A stretch of DNA of 64,000 nucleotides from Rivularia sp. MS3 (GCA_019192545.1 JAHCMI010000014.1:62001-126000); one strand, 5' to 3'; positions 37,031 to 45,350 are shown, counted from the first letter of the stretch. Made by a program: numbers and translations. Notes: a model not told the origin generated them from the letters alone.

Positions 37031-38131
37031 ATGTCCCAGATATTGACCTTTTTGGGTGAAAGCAGCGCCGCTCGAACTAAAACAGCGATCGCGTCTGCTA
37101 AATCCCTAGCAAATCAAGGAAAACGGGTTCTTTTGGCAGGTGGTGCCGAACCCGTTTTACCCGTTATGTTAAGTGCTGAGTTAGGCCCAGATCCTCAAGA
37201 AATTGGCGCTAATTTACAAGCAGTACAGTTTCAATCTTCCGTGTTGTTAGAACGCAATTGGGAAGAGGTAAAGAAACTGGAAGCACAATATCTCAAAACA
37301 CCTATTCTCAAAGACGTATACGGTCAAGAGTTATCTATCTTACCTGGGATGGATGGCGCTTTGGCACTTAATGCTATCCGCGAATATTTTGAGAGCGGCA
37401 AATATGACGTTATTGTTTACAACGGTACTGGAAATATAAATACTTTACGAATGTTGGGAATGCCCGAATCAATTAGTTGGTACGTGCGCCGTTTCCGACA
37501 ATTGTTCATCAATTCGGATTTGGGTAAGGCAGTTTCTGATTCTCCTTTCATCCAACCGTTAATTTCCACCTTTCTCAACGTTAATCCTACGGCAGATAAT
37601 TTTGCTCAACCTACCAACCAAGCTAATAATATCTTGGATAAAGGTAAAAAAGTTCTTGCCAATCCCCAGCAGTTTAGTGCTTTCTTGGTCACAACTCCAG
37701 ATCCCATAGAAGTGGTTACCAGCCGTTTTCTTTGGGGAAGCGCTCAACAGGTAGGTTTAACCATTGGTGGAGTTATTGTTATTTCTCCCGATGGAAATTC
37801 AAACGTCTCTGAAGACTTTGCTCCTTTACAAGTAACTAATATCCCAGATATTAAAGAAGGTAATTGGCAGCCTTTAGTAGATGCTGTTCCGGACTTTACG
37901 GCACAGACATTAGCTTCCCCCAAACCTATTGAAATTGACGTTAATGCTCGTCAGGTAAAATTATTTTTACCAGGATTTGACAAAAAACAAGTCAAACTAA
38001 CTCAGTATGGGCCAGAAGTGACTATAGAAGCAGGAGACCAAAGAAGGAATATATTACTACCTCCGGCTTTGAGCGGTAAGCCCGTAGCAGGTGCGAAATT
38101 TCAGAACCAATATTTGATAATTTCGTTTTAG
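37031..38131 (+). CDS. Get3/ArsA-like protein with degenerate P-loop and Hsp20-like tail
   Basis: 366 residues of the ArsA/Get3 superfamily, whose active members use ATP to insert tail-anchored proteins or drive arsenite efflux. Here the Walker A site is degenerate: residues 7-18 read FLGESSAARTKT instead of GKGGVGKT, although the following helix and strand (LANQGKRVLLAGG) and the YDVIVYNGTGN switch are kept. Residues about 300-366 form an Hsp20/alpha-crystallin-like domain (EIDVNARQVKLFLPGFDKKQ, then LLPPALSGKPVAGAKF). It precedes chlG in a same-strand arrangement. It is likely a binding or chaperone protein; ATPase activity is doubtful. Confidence 0.8.
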   Translation: MSQILTFLGESSAARTKTAIASAKSLANQGKRVLLAGGAEPVLPVMLSAELGPDPQEIGANLQAVQFQSSVLLERNWEEVKKLEAQYLKTPILKDVYGQELSILPGMDGALALNAIREYFESGKYDVIVYNGTGNINTLRMLGMPESISWYVRRFRQLFINSDLGKAVSDSPFIQPLISTFLNVNPTADNFAQPTNQANNILDKGKKVLANPQQFSAFLVTTPDPIEVVTSRFLWGSAQQVGLTIGGVIVISPDGNSNVSEDFAPLQVTNIPDIKEGNWQPLVDAVPDFTAQTLASPKPIEIDVNARQVKLFLPGFDKKQVKLTQYGPEVTIEAGDQRRNILLPPALSGKPVAGAKFQNQYLIISF

Positions 38132-38153
38132 AAATAGGTAATGGGTAATTGGT

Positions 38154-38193
38154 AGTTAGGAGTTAGGAGTTAGGAGTTAGGAGTTAAGAGTTA
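38154..38193. repeat. Heptamer tandem repeat GTTAGGA x5
   Basis: About five copies of GTTAGGA, the last two decayed, 23 bases after the Get3-like gene. STRR class. Confidence 0.9.
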
Positions 38194-38241
38194 GTAGTGA
38201 AAAACGAGAATCATCTACTTCTCTTCCCCCTCTCCCCCATC

Positions 38242-38307
38242 TCCAATTCCCGATGCCCTATGCCCAATCCCCAATCCCCAATCCCCAATCCCCAATAGCC
38301 AATTCCC
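38242..38307. repeat. Heptamer tandem repeat CCCAATC, just before chlG
   Basis: Four perfect and several imperfect copies of CCAATCC/CCCAATC end only 9 bases before the chlG start, so they form most of its 5' leader. Because the unit is 7 bp, three copies keep an open frame, which creates a false upstream extension of chlG. Confidence 0.9.
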
Positions 38308-38315
38308 TAAATAAT

Positions 38316-39305
38316 ATGTCTGAATCAACTCAACCAAAATCAGAAGCTGCCCAACGCAGTGCCCAAACCAGACAGTTGCTAGGAATGAAGGGCGCAGCTT
38401 CTAGTGAAAGTTCTCCAAAATGGAAAATTCGCTTGCAGTTAATGAAGCCGATTACCTGGATTCCCTTAATTTGGGGGGTTGTTTGTGGTGCGGCTTCTTC
38501 AGGTAACTACACTTGGAACACGGAAAATATTCTCAAGTCGGCGGCTTGCATGTTGCTTGCTGGCCCAATTTTAGCGGGTTATACCCAAACTTTAAACGAA
38601 TATTACGACCGCGAAATTGACGCAGTCAACGAACCTTATCGCCCGATTCCTTCCGGGGCCATTCCTTTACCCCAAGTAATTACGCAAATTTGGGTATTAA
38701 TGATTGCCGGTTTAGGTTTGGCTTTTGCTTTAGATAAATGGGCTGGAAATGAATTTCCGACAATTTCAGTTATCGCGGTATTAGGCGTTTTAATTGCTTA
38801 CATTTATTCTGCTCCACCTCTAAAACTCAAGCAGAATGGTTGGTTAGGGGGTTATGCTCTGGGCGCTAGCTACATAGCTTTTCCTTGGTGTACCGGTCAT
38901 GCATTATTCGGCGAATTAAATTGGAAAGTGGTAGTCTTCACCGTTGTATATAGTTTGGCTGGCTTAGGAATTGCCATAGTTAACGATTTCAAGAGCGTAG
39001 AAGGTGACAAAAAATTTGGACTCAAATCTTTACCAGTTGTCTTCGGAGTCGAAAAAGCAGCTTGGATTTGTGCCGGAATGATTGACATTTTTCAAGTCGC
39101 GATCGCAGCATATTTAATCTATCTGCATCAAAATTTGTACGCCGCAATACTACTTCTGTTAGTGATTCCTCAAATTACATTGCAAGATATGTATTTCCTG
39201 CGCGACCCATTGAAAAACGATGTAAAATACCAAGCTAGTGCCCAGCCATTTCTAGTTTTAGGAATGTTAGTAGCGGGTATTGCACTCGGTCATTCTGCTA
39301 TCTAA
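38316..39305 (+). CDS. chlG: Chlorophyll synthase ChlG
   Basis: Membrane prenyltransferase that attaches the geranylgeranyl or phytyl chain to chlorophyllide, the last step of chlorophyll a synthesis. It is a UbiA-family protein of 330 residues from ATG 38316; the longer frame upstream is made of repeats. The first Asp motif is NEYYDREIDAVNEPYRPIPS (94-113, Asp98 and Asp102) and the second is VNDFKSVEGDKKFG. About eight helices are visible. It is preceded by a Get3-like protein and followed by a small membrane protein. No clear ribosome site is seen at this start. Confidence 0.95.
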   Translation: MSESTQPKSEAAQRSAQTRQLLGMKGAASSESSPKWKIRLQLMKPITWIPLIWGVVCGAASSGNYTWNTENILKSAACMLLAGPILAGYTQTLNEYYDREIDAVNEPYRPIPSGAIPLPQVITQIWVLMIAGLGLAFALDKWAGNEFPTISVIAVLGVLIAYIYSAPPLKLKQNGWLGGYALGASYIAFPWCTGHALFGELNWKVVVFTVVYSLAGLGIAIVNDFKSVEGDKKFGLKSLPVVFGVEKAAWICAGMIDIFQVAIAAYLIYLHQNLYAAILLLLVIPQITLQDMYFLRDPLKNDVKYQASAQPFLVLGMLVAGIALGHSAI

Positions 39306-39355
39306 TCAATTATTACCAACCTAAGCATAGGTCATAGGGCATTGATAATAGACAA

Positions 39356-39405
39356 TTAACCTTTGACCTTTAACCTTTAACCTTTAACCTTTAACCTTTA
39401 ACCTT
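39356..39405. repeat. Heptamer tandem repeat AACCTTT x7
   Basis: Seven near-perfect copies of AACCTTT end about 7 bases before the next gene's GTG start. STRR class. It occupies the place where a ribosome-binding site would be expected. Confidence 0.92.
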
Positions 39406-39411
39406 GAAGTC

Positions 39412-39699
39412 GTGTTTCAAATACTTTATTACCTAGTTAATGCAATCCAGCCTTTTCTAGTGCCTATTTGCTTTGTATGTGCTTGGTCATTAATTATTTT
39501 AATCGGCTGGAGCATGTGGACTGCTGCAAGGGATAGCATCAATACAGCAAAGCAAATGCATCAAATACCCTGTTCGGGCTGTCAATATTTTACTGACGAT
39601 TATCGCTTAAAATGCACCGTTAATCCTTCAATGGCTAACACTGAAGAAGCAATAGAATGTATTGATTATCAACCAAAAACAAACCCGATGCTGTATTAA
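39412..39699 (+). CDS. Small membrane-anchored protein with four-cysteine C-terminal motif
   Basis: 95 residues beginning with GTG 39412. Residues 1-40 form one or two hydrophobic helices (LVPICFVCAWSLIILIGWSM). The soluble part contains CSGCQYFTDDYRLKCTVNPS and then ECIDY, so four cysteines could bind a metal or cluster. I recall this pattern as conserved in cyanobacteria, but not its role. No Shine-Dalgarno is visible because a tandem repeat abuts the start. It lies 106 bases downstream of chlG. Confidence 0.7.
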   Translation: MFQILYYLVNAIQPFLVPICFVCAWSLIILIGWSMWTAARDSINTAKQMHQIPCSGCQYFTDDYRLKCTVNPSMANTEEAIECIDYQPKTNPMLY

Positions 39700-39754
39700 A
39701 ATTTGAATATTTGATAGTTGATAGTCGTTTTATTTCAGTTACTACTTACATTTT

Positions 39755-40117
39755 ATGTTTGTCAAAAAGCTGTTAGATTGTCCGGAGTTTATTGCGGGTG
39801 ACAATACTATTTTGCGTGAATTACTTCACCCAGATAAACAACCTTTAGAATTACGCTATAGCTTTGCTCATGCGACACTACCAATAGGAAAAACTTCGCA
39901 ACCACATTCTTTAACAACTTCAGAAGTTTACTACATTCTTACTGGAAAAGGAGAAATGCACATCAACGATGAAACTCAAATCGTCGAACCTGGTGATGCC
40001 GTATACATTCCTCCAAATGCAAAGCAATTTGTTCACAGTTGTGGTAACGAACCATTAGTATTTATTTGCATAGTAGATCCAGCTTGGCGAAAAGAAGATG
40101 AAACAGTTTACGAATAG
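39755..40117 (+). CDS. Small cupin-domain protein
   Basis: 120-residue single-domain cupin. Cupin motif 1 is seen as PHSLTTSEVYYILTGKGEMH and motif 2 as PGDAVYIPPNAKQFVHS. One expected histidine of motif 1 is present (PHS), and the glutamate and later His fit a metal site. The function could be a small isomerase, dioxygenase or sensor; the sequence does not say. It lies 55 bases downstream of the small Cys-rich protein and 28 bases upstream of the ChaN-like gene, so probably part of the same transcript. Confidence 0.8.
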   Translation: MFVKKLLDCPEFIAGDNTILRELLHPDKQPLELRYSFAHATLPIGKTSQPHSLTTSEVYYILTGKGEMHINDETQIVEPGDAVYIPPNAKQFVHSCGNEPLVFICIVDPAWRKEDETVYE

Positions 40118-40145
40118 TTAAAAAGCAAATTGTTCGCTAACCTAT

Positions 40146-41057
40146 ATGACTAAATACTACAAAAAGCTTGATTCTCGAATTAGAAAATTATTCGCTTTAT
40201 CAGTAGGAATATTTTTTCTATTATCTTGCTCAAGTTACGCCGAACCCACGACGAATTCTTGCGCGACTCAATTTTCAGAAAGTCAATGCGTTGACAATTT
40301 AAATAAAGTATTACCAGAATTAAAAAAAGCTGATGTAGTATATCTAGGAGAAACCCACGACAGTGCTAAAGACCATCAAAATCAATTAAAAGTTATCCAA
40401 GAATTATATAAAAACAATAAGAAAATAGCTATTGGAATGGAAATGTTTCAGCGCCCATTCCAAGAAACTATAGATAAATATATTGCAGGCAAAATTACAG
40501 AAGCAGAATTTGTTAAAAGCAGCGAATACAAAGAGCGTTGGGGTTTCGATTGGGAACTATACGCTCCTATTTTACGATTTGCTAAAGAAAACAAAATACC
40601 CGTTTTAGCTTTAAATACTCCCAGTGAAATTAGCCGTAAAGTTGCTAAAGGAGGTTTAGAAAAACTAACGGATGCCGAAAGAGAATGGATTCCACCTGTT
40701 ACTGAAATTAACTTAGATAACATCCCATACCGTCAAATGATTTTAAAAGCATTTGAACAACATCAAAGGGCGGGACATGGTAACAGCGATAGCGCAAATC
40801 GTTTTTTTCTAGCCCAAGTGTTGTGGGATGAAACAATGGCCGATACCATCGCCAAATTTATTCAAACAAATCAAAACTATCAGGTAATTGTATTGGCAGG
40901 GCAAGGACATATTGTATACGGTTACGGCATTCCCAGTCGTGTAGAAAGACGAATTAAAGACAAGAAATTTACTCAACGTTCGGTTTTATTAAGCGTTCCA
41001 GGTATTGATTCAATTGAACAAAATAAGCCCGTTGCTGATTTTATTTTGGAAAAGTAA
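40146..41057 (+). CDS. ChaN-like lipoprotein (Tiki/EreA-ChaN superfamily)
   Basis: 303-residue exported protein. The N-terminal signal ends in a lipobox, FFLLSCSS, with Cys28 as likely lipid anchor. The mature part has DVVYLGETHDSAKDHQNQL, IGMEMFQRPFQ, the WGFDWELYAPILRFAKE block, and VLAGQGHIVYGYGIPSRV, the two conserved histidine/glutamate regions of ChaN-type haem-binding lipoproteins (also seen in Tiki-family proteases). In cyanobacteria it may handle haem or iron at the membrane surface. The immediate neighbour is a cupin; no clear operon partner in iron uptake is seen. Confidence 0.82.
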   Translation: MTKYYKKLDSRIRKLFALSVGIFFLLSCSSYAEPTTNSCATQFSESQCVDNLNKVLPELKKADVVYLGETHDSAKDHQNQLKVIQELYKNNKKIAIGMEMFQRPFQETIDKYIAGKITEAEFVKSSEYKERWGFDWELYAPILRFAKENKIPVLALNTPSEISRKVAKGGLEKLTDAEREWIPPVTEINLDNIPYRQMILKAFEQHQRAGHGNSDSANRFFLAQVLWDETMADTIAKFIQTNQNYQVIVLAGQGHIVYGYGIPSRVERRIKDKKFTQRSVLLSVPGIDSIEQNKPVADFILEK

Positions 41058-41112
41058 AAATGTTTATCAACATATTTTATTTGTAAGAGTGCATATCTTA
41101 CTACTATTAAAG

Positions 41113-41286
41113 TTATTGCCGTTTACGCTGAATAATTTTTGGCAATTCTTCTATATCCAAAGGTTTACCATGCTCTTTAATTCTGTCTGCCAAAGCATAA
41201 AAAGCATCATTATCTTGTCTATGCTTCAAAACATATGCTCTTAATTTGGAAGTAGATATTTTTGTAAAGTTTGGTTTATCAGTCAT
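41113..41286 (-). CDS. Small cyanobacterial protein, DUF6887-like, next to CRISPR array
   Basis: 57 residues from ATG 41286. The pattern STSKLRAYVLKHRQDNDAFY followed by ALADRIKEHG resembles, from memory, a small cyanobacterial family (ELRAYVLxHRxDxEAFY) often encoded beside another tiny gene in toxin-antitoxin-like pairs; no partner is seen here. The start lies only 11 bases downstream of the last CRISPR repeat on the same (minus) strand, so its mRNA must begin in or beyond the array. An upstream ATG at 41304 falls within the repeat and is rejected. Confidence 0.6.
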   Translation of the reverse strand: MTDKPNFTKISTSKLRAYVLKHRQDNDAFYALADRIKEHGKPLDIEELPKIIQRKRQ

Positions 41287-41297
41287 AGCTGTTTTAC

Positions 41298-41628
41298 ATT
41301 TCAATTCCTAATAAGGATTAGAGTAGATTTCAACTTTTTATAAAGGATATTGACGGTAAACCGATAGAATTTCAATCCCTAATAGGGATTAGAGTAGATT
41401 TAAACGGTTATTAAACCAGCTTACTTCTATATAGATTATTTGTGTCAATCCCTAATAAGGATTAGAGTAGATTTCAACTGCTGTTACAAAAGGCTGAAGA
41501 AACGGTTCCCGCAAAGTTTCAATCCCTAATAGGGATAGATTTGATTTCAAGTTTCAACATTATTGGTATCTGCAAGTCTTGTATTACTTTTGTTTCAATC
41601 TCTAATAGGGATTAGATTTGATTTTAAC
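41298..41628 (-). CRISPR. Five-repeat CRISPR array, no cas genes nearby
   Basis: Repeats of 36-37 bp at 41298-41334, 41369-41405, 41442-41478, 41516-41551 and 41592-41628, with four spacers of 34, 36, 37 and 40 bp. Read on the minus strand, the repeat contains CTAATCCCTATTAGGGATTG with its internal palindrome and ends in ATTGAAAC, the handle common in type I-D and type III systems. The two right-hand repeats keep ATTGAAAC; the other three have ATTGACAC, ATTGAAAT and ATTGAAAT. Hence the leader is probably on the right (above 41629) and transcription leftward. Repeat decay grows away from the leader. No cas gene is in this 64 kb. Confidence 0.9.
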
Positions 41629-41655
41629 CACTTATATTACCATAGGAAAACTAAA

Positions 41656-41797
41656 TTGAGAAAAAGTAAAATGGCTGAAACCTAGTTTGTATAAGGTGCG
41701 CGGATGGGTAAAGGTGATAACATGCTTCAAAGCCTTATCTTAAAAAGGATTCAGCGATTATTTTCTCAACGTATTTTTCAACACTCTACCATCCGCG
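41656..41797. repeat. Imperfect inverted repeats at the leader side of the CRISPR array
   Basis: TTGAGAAAA (41656-41664) pairs with TTTTCTCAA (41761-41769), and CGCGGATGG (41699-41707) pairs with CCATCCGCG (41789-41797). The two pairs interleave rather than nest, so this is not a simple transposon end. It may be array leader or promoter sequence. Low certainty. Confidence 0.35.
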
Positions 41798-41802
41798 AAA
41801 AA

Positions 41803-42312
41803 TTACCACCACTTCAACTGTAAATAACCGCGTTGAGATAAAGCTATTTCTTTTTCACCCATCCATTCTTCAACGGGTTTGTAAGTACCGAAAACATGAT
41901 CCCACCAATCTACAGCCAAGCCAAAGTTATGCTCCCACATGCCGTATTTGTGATGTACGTAATGTACTGGCATTTCCATCCAGAAACACTTGCTAGGATT
42001 TTCATGCTGTAGCTGATGTGCGTATGCAGAAAAAGCGGCATAGCTTAAACTACCAAGGAACCAACCCAAACCGGCATCCCAGGAAAAGAAGAACATGATA
42101 ACCATCACCAAGGAACTGCCAACTACATAATCGCGGAATTCCCAAACTACACCTTGTCCTTCATTGCGACGATGATGATCGCGATGACGTTCGCCGATTT
42201 TACGGTTAACGTGCATCAAACGATGCAGCCAATATTCAACTAGACTTGCCAGTATGAAGGCAATAAGAAAACAAATTATTGCTGTTGAAGCACTTAATAA
42301 CGTAGGATTCAT
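41803..42312 (-). CDS. Membrane fatty-acid hydroxylase / sterol desaturase superfamily
   Basis: 169-residue di-iron membrane enzyme. Histidine clusters typical of the family are present: YWLHRLMH, ERHRDHHRR, HQLQHE and PVHYVHHKYGMWEHNFG. Two to three hydrophobic helices lie between them. Relatives hydroxylate or desaturate fatty acids, sphingoid bases, sterols or carotenoids (CrtZ), so the substrate is open. It is the last gene of a minus-strand group with an epimerase/reductase, a ceramide-synthase-like GNAT, an oxoamine synthase and a Rieske oxygenase, which favours an acyl or long-chain-base substrate. About 316 bases, including tandem repeats, separate it from the epimerase. Confidence 0.82.
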   Translation of the reverse strand: MNPTLLSASTAIICFLIAFILASLVEYWLHRLMHVNRKIGERHRDHHRRNEGQGVVWEFRDYVVGSSLVMVIMFFFSWDAGLGWFLGSLSYAAFSAYAHQLQHENPSKCFWMEMPVHYVHHKYGMWEHNFGLAVDWWDHVFGTYKPVEEWMGEKEIALSQRGYLQLKWW

Positions 42313-42628
42313 ATAAACTTTTGAAGGACAAACAATCTCGTAATTTATCGTAACAATTTCTCGCTATGATAATTGCGTACAACATTACTTAGGGACGTTA
42401 TCTTGCTTAAGATGTTGCATTCACAGCGAACAGTTATCAGTGAACAGCGAACAGTTATCAGTGAACAGTTATCAGTAAACAATTATCAGAGAACAGTGAA
42501 CAGTTGCTCACCGGTTGGGTGTGGATCGTCAATTAGCAGCGCTTTGCAGTTAAATGAGATACACCAGTATATTCTGAAACTCTTGTGGGATGGGACACCA
42601 ATGGCATCCTTGCCCGTCCGTATAAATT
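42313..42628. repeat. Spacer with heptamer repeats (42423-42506) and a decayed palindrome
   Basis: About 12 degenerate copies of CAGTTATCAGTGAA-type paired heptamers occupy 42423-42506. A weak palindrome with GGGATGGG and CCCGTCC follows near 42585-42620, resembling one near 45450-45474. No gene was recognised. Confidence 0.75.
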
Positions 42629-43600
42629 TTAAACTTGGGACTGTAGATGTGTAACAATTTCCTGTAATGTCTGAGATACGGAACGGGGTTGCCAGCCTAG
42701 TTTTTCACGAGCTTTTTTGGCATCAACTCGCACGCAGCGGTCGTAGAGATAATGAACTCTTTCTTTACCTATAGGTGGATTCCAGGATAATAATTTGCCT
42801 ATCGGGTCAAGTATATTACCAGCAATTCTGACTATTGGTTTGGGAACTTCCACGGGCGTTGAAATTCCTGTCTGTTCGCTAAGAATTTCAAACATCTTTT
42901 GGAAAGGAAGTTCACCAGCAGAAATTATATAATGTTCTCCTCGTTCGCCTTTTTCTGCTGCCAATATCATTGCATCCACCAAATCATCTACATGTACTAT
43001 TCCAGTGATGCGATCGCTGCCAACCCATAGTTTCAATTTTCCTTGCAAAAATAGTTTAAATATAGGGCCGAAATGAGGATCGTCTGGACCAAAAATACCG
43101 GATGGCATGACGCTAACCACGGGAAAACCAATTACAGCATAGTTGTCAACTAATTGCTGTGCTTCATATTTAGTACTGTCGTAGGCAGAGGAGAAGTCTT
43201 CTTGAGTTCTTTCAAAAGTTTCATCTATAACTTGCCCTTGAGTATCGCCGTAAATTCCGATGGTGCTACAGTAAACCATCTTAGAAACTTCCATTTCTTT
43301 GGCAACTTCTAAAACAGCTTGGGTTCCTTCAACATTTGCCCGTTCCATTTTTTGGGCATCAACTAAACCCAATTCGACAAAAGCTGCTGTATGAAACACC
43401 GTGTCAACACCCTGCATTACCTGCCGTAAGGCGTTGCGATCTGTTATATCCCCCGTAACCAACTCGATTTCTATATCTTTTAACCTGGTTAAATCGCTGG
43501 ATTTTCGCACTAGCCCAACAACCGAATTGCCGCGCCGCACGAGCGCTTTTACTAAGTGCGAACCTGTAAACCCATTGGCACCTGTAACTAAAGCTTTCAT
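42629..43600 (-). CDS. NAD(P)-dependent epimerase/reductase, CerR- or HpnA-like
   Basis: 323-residue extended short-chain dehydrogenase. The cofactor loop GANGFTGSHLVKAL (7-20), DTVFHTAAFVEL, YCSTIGIYG and catalytic YDSTKYEAQQLV (Tyr/Lys) are clear, and VHVDDLVDAMILAAE follows. Similar proteins include sugar epimerases, HpnA and the bacterial ceramide-pathway reductase CerR, which reduces a 3-keto lipid. The genes around it make a lipid-chain reductase role plausible but unproven. It overlaps the GNAT gene by four bases (43597-43600), a sign of joint function. Confidence 0.8.
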   Translation of the reverse strand: MKALVTGANGFTGSHLVKALVRRGNSVVGLVRKSSDLTRLKDIEIELVTGDITDRNALRQVMQGVDTVFHTAAFVELGLVDAQKMERANVEGTQAVLEVAKEMEVSKMVYCSTIGIYGDTQGQVIDETFERTQEDFSSAYDSTKYEAQQLVDNYAVIGFPVVSVMPSGIFGPDDPHFGPIFKLFLQGKLKLWVGSDRITGIVHVDDLVDAMILAAEKGERGEHYIISAGELPFQKMFEILSEQTGISTPVEVPKPIVRIAGNILDPIGKLLSWNPPIGKERVHYLYDRCVRVDAKKAREKLGWQPRSVSQTLQEIVTHLQSQV

Positions 43601-44742
43601 AACGCTTTCTCGTAAATTCGGTAAGTCTTGTAGATTTTGCCGCCTGCCGCTTCAACTAATTTTCGGGAAGGGGAGTTATCTTCCCAAACAAAAGAAAGTT
43701 CTGCTCTTTTATAAGGTTTACCTTTTTTAATTCCTCCCTGCATTCCCAAATAAATTAAGCCTAAAGGTACCATTTTACGACGATATTCAGGCAAGCTACA
43801 AATAACAATGACTCTTCCTTGGTCAATTTGCCGACGGTACCAAAGAAATTTGAGAATTCCTAACCAGTTTAATTTACCACCAACATGTTTTAGAGCAATA
43901 TTATAATCGGGTAAACCCATCCAGCAGCCTATCATTTTACCATTATGTTCGGCAATGGGAAATACGTCTGGATCTACTAAAGATTGTAATTCCTTGGCCT
44001 CATCCATAAATTCTTCTAGGGCACGAGGAGTTGAACTGTAGTTATTCGCGAAAGTGGTATTAAACAATTCATACAGGCTACGACAATCTTGTTCAAAACC
44101 TTCACCCTTTGTCCGTAGGGGACGAAAGGTAATGCCAGATTTACAAGCGATTCGATATCCTTTTTCAAATTTAGGATCTAAAATTAGATCCAAAGGAAAA
44201 TCATAAGCATAAGCATCATTTCCTTTGTAATAACCAGCCTTTTCCATAAATTCGGGATAATAAGGCGGGTTATAAGGTGTCATCATAATCGGCGGCTCTT
44301 CAAAATTATCTACTAAGAATAAACAGCTATTATGAGTAGATAAATTTATTGGTCCCCGAACAAAATTCATTCCTTGATCGCGCAACCATTGGGAAGCGGT
44401 TTCTAACAAACCATTTGCAACTTCAAAGTCTTCTATACATTCAAAATAACCAAAAAGACCGACATTCTTAGCTTCGCTTTCAATTAATCTACGATTGATA
44501 ATCGCGACTATTCGTCCTAAAGGTTCACCATTTTTTTGAGACACAGCAATAAACTGCTGAAATTCTCCATATTCTAAAAAAGGATTTTCGTTAACTGCTA
44601 ATTGTTTAGCGATACTGCTGCGAATTGGTGGAACCCAATTAGGGTAATTTTTATATACCTTAAAAGGCACATCAAGGAATATTTCCCTTTGTGCGTCTGT
44701 AGTTACAGGCGATACTGTAAATTTTTGAACTTCAGTAACCAT
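43597..44742 (-). CDS. YghO/bacterial ceramide synthase-like N-acyltransferase (GNAT superfamily)
   Basis: 381-residue cytoplasmic protein with two GNAT-like halves. Characteristic blocks are LDVPFKVYKNYPNWVPPIRS near the N-terminus, GRIVAIINRRLIE, the FVRGPINLSTHNSCLFLVD segment, MMTPYNPPYYPEFMEKAGY, and near the end GLIYLGMQGGIKKGKPYKRA followed by ELSFVWEDN. From memory this is the YghO/BcerS-like family, whose characterised members N-acylate long-chain bases to make bacterial ceramide. The stop overlaps the downstream reductase start by four bases. ATG 44742 is the normal start. Assignment to the family is fairly firm; the reaction is inferred. Confidence 0.78.
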   Translation of the reverse strand: MVTEVQKFTVSPVTTDAQREIFLDVPFKVYKNYPNWVPPIRSSIAKQLAVNENPFLEYGEFQQFIAVSQKNGEPLGRIVAIINRRLIESEAKNVGLFGYFECIEDFEVANGLLETASQWLRDQGMNFVRGPINLSTHNSCLFLVDNFEEPPIMMTPYNPPYYPEFMEKAGYYKGNDAYAYDFPLDLILDPKFEKGYRIACKSGITFRPLRTKGEGFEQDCRSLYELFNTTFANNYSSTPRALEEFMDEAKELQSLVDPDVFPIAEHNGKMIGCWMGLPDYNIALKHVGGKLNWLGILKFLWYRRQIDQGRVIVICSLPEYRRKMVPLGLIYLGMQGGIKKGKPYKRAELSFVWEDNSPSRKLVEAAGGKIYKTYRIYEKAL

Positions 44743-44792
44743 ATTAGGTAGTAAAGCTTTACGTTTTATGTAAAAAAGTTACAATCTAATTT

Positions 44793-45350
44793 TTAATTAT
44801 GATGTTTTTATTGGGTTATTTTAATGATTTGTAAGAGGGAATGGAGAATAATTCGTAGGTTGGGTTAGGCGCATGAATATAAATAATTGCCAACAAATAA
44901 TTTAAATTGCGCCGTAACCCAACACTCATTTGGCGGCAATATCGTATTTAAGATGTTGTATTTATATTTATACGGTGCTGCGGATGTTGGGTTACGACAC
45001 TAAAAGATAATCGCCGGGTTATGAATTGAATGTTTTGTGGTGTCTAAGCCAACCTACAAACTCATTTGGCGGCACTAATTCTTAATTATGATGTTTTTAT
45101 TGGGTTATTTTAATGATTTGTAAGAGGGAATGGAGAATAATTCGTAGGTTGGGTTAGGCGCATGAATATAAATAATTGCCAACAAATAATTTAAATCGCG
45201 CCGTAACCCAACACTCATTTGGCGGCACTATCGTATTTAAGATGCTGTATTTATATTTATACGGTGCTGCGGATGTTGGGTTACGACACCAAAAGATGAT
45301 CGCTAGGTTATCAATTTAACGTTTTGTGGTGTCTAACCCAACCTACAAAC
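44793..45350. repeat. 289-bp tandem duplication carrying a 203-bp inverted-repeat element
   Basis: Two copies of a 289-bp unit (44793-45081 and 45082-45350, the second truncated) differ at a few positions. Each contains an element bounded by GTAGGTTGGGTTAG and its inverse CTAACCCAACCTAC: 44855-45057 (one mismatch in the right arm) and 45144-45346. Internal GTTGGGTTACG and CGTAACCCAAC motifs form further palindromes. No open frame. A decayed relative occurs at 62734-62826. Confidence 0.88.

Noticed and set aside
38253-38315. N-terminal extension of chlG
   Set aside because: The residues are encoded by heptamer repeats, which stay open in frame by chance; the family N-terminus begins at 38316.
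41005-41244. 79-codon plus-strand frame after the ChaN-like gene
   Set aside because: Overlaps the better supported minus-strand small gene and the end of the lipoprotein gene; no family likeness.
41298-41628. Plain tandem repeats instead of a CRISPR array
   Set aside because: Repeat length, regular unique spacers of 34-40 bp, internal palindrome and ATTGAAAC ends are those of CRISPR.
42373-42654. 93-codon plus-strand frame before the epimerase gene
   Set aside because: Mostly heptamer repeat translated (QRTVISEQ repeats), and it overlaps the 3' end of a firm gene.
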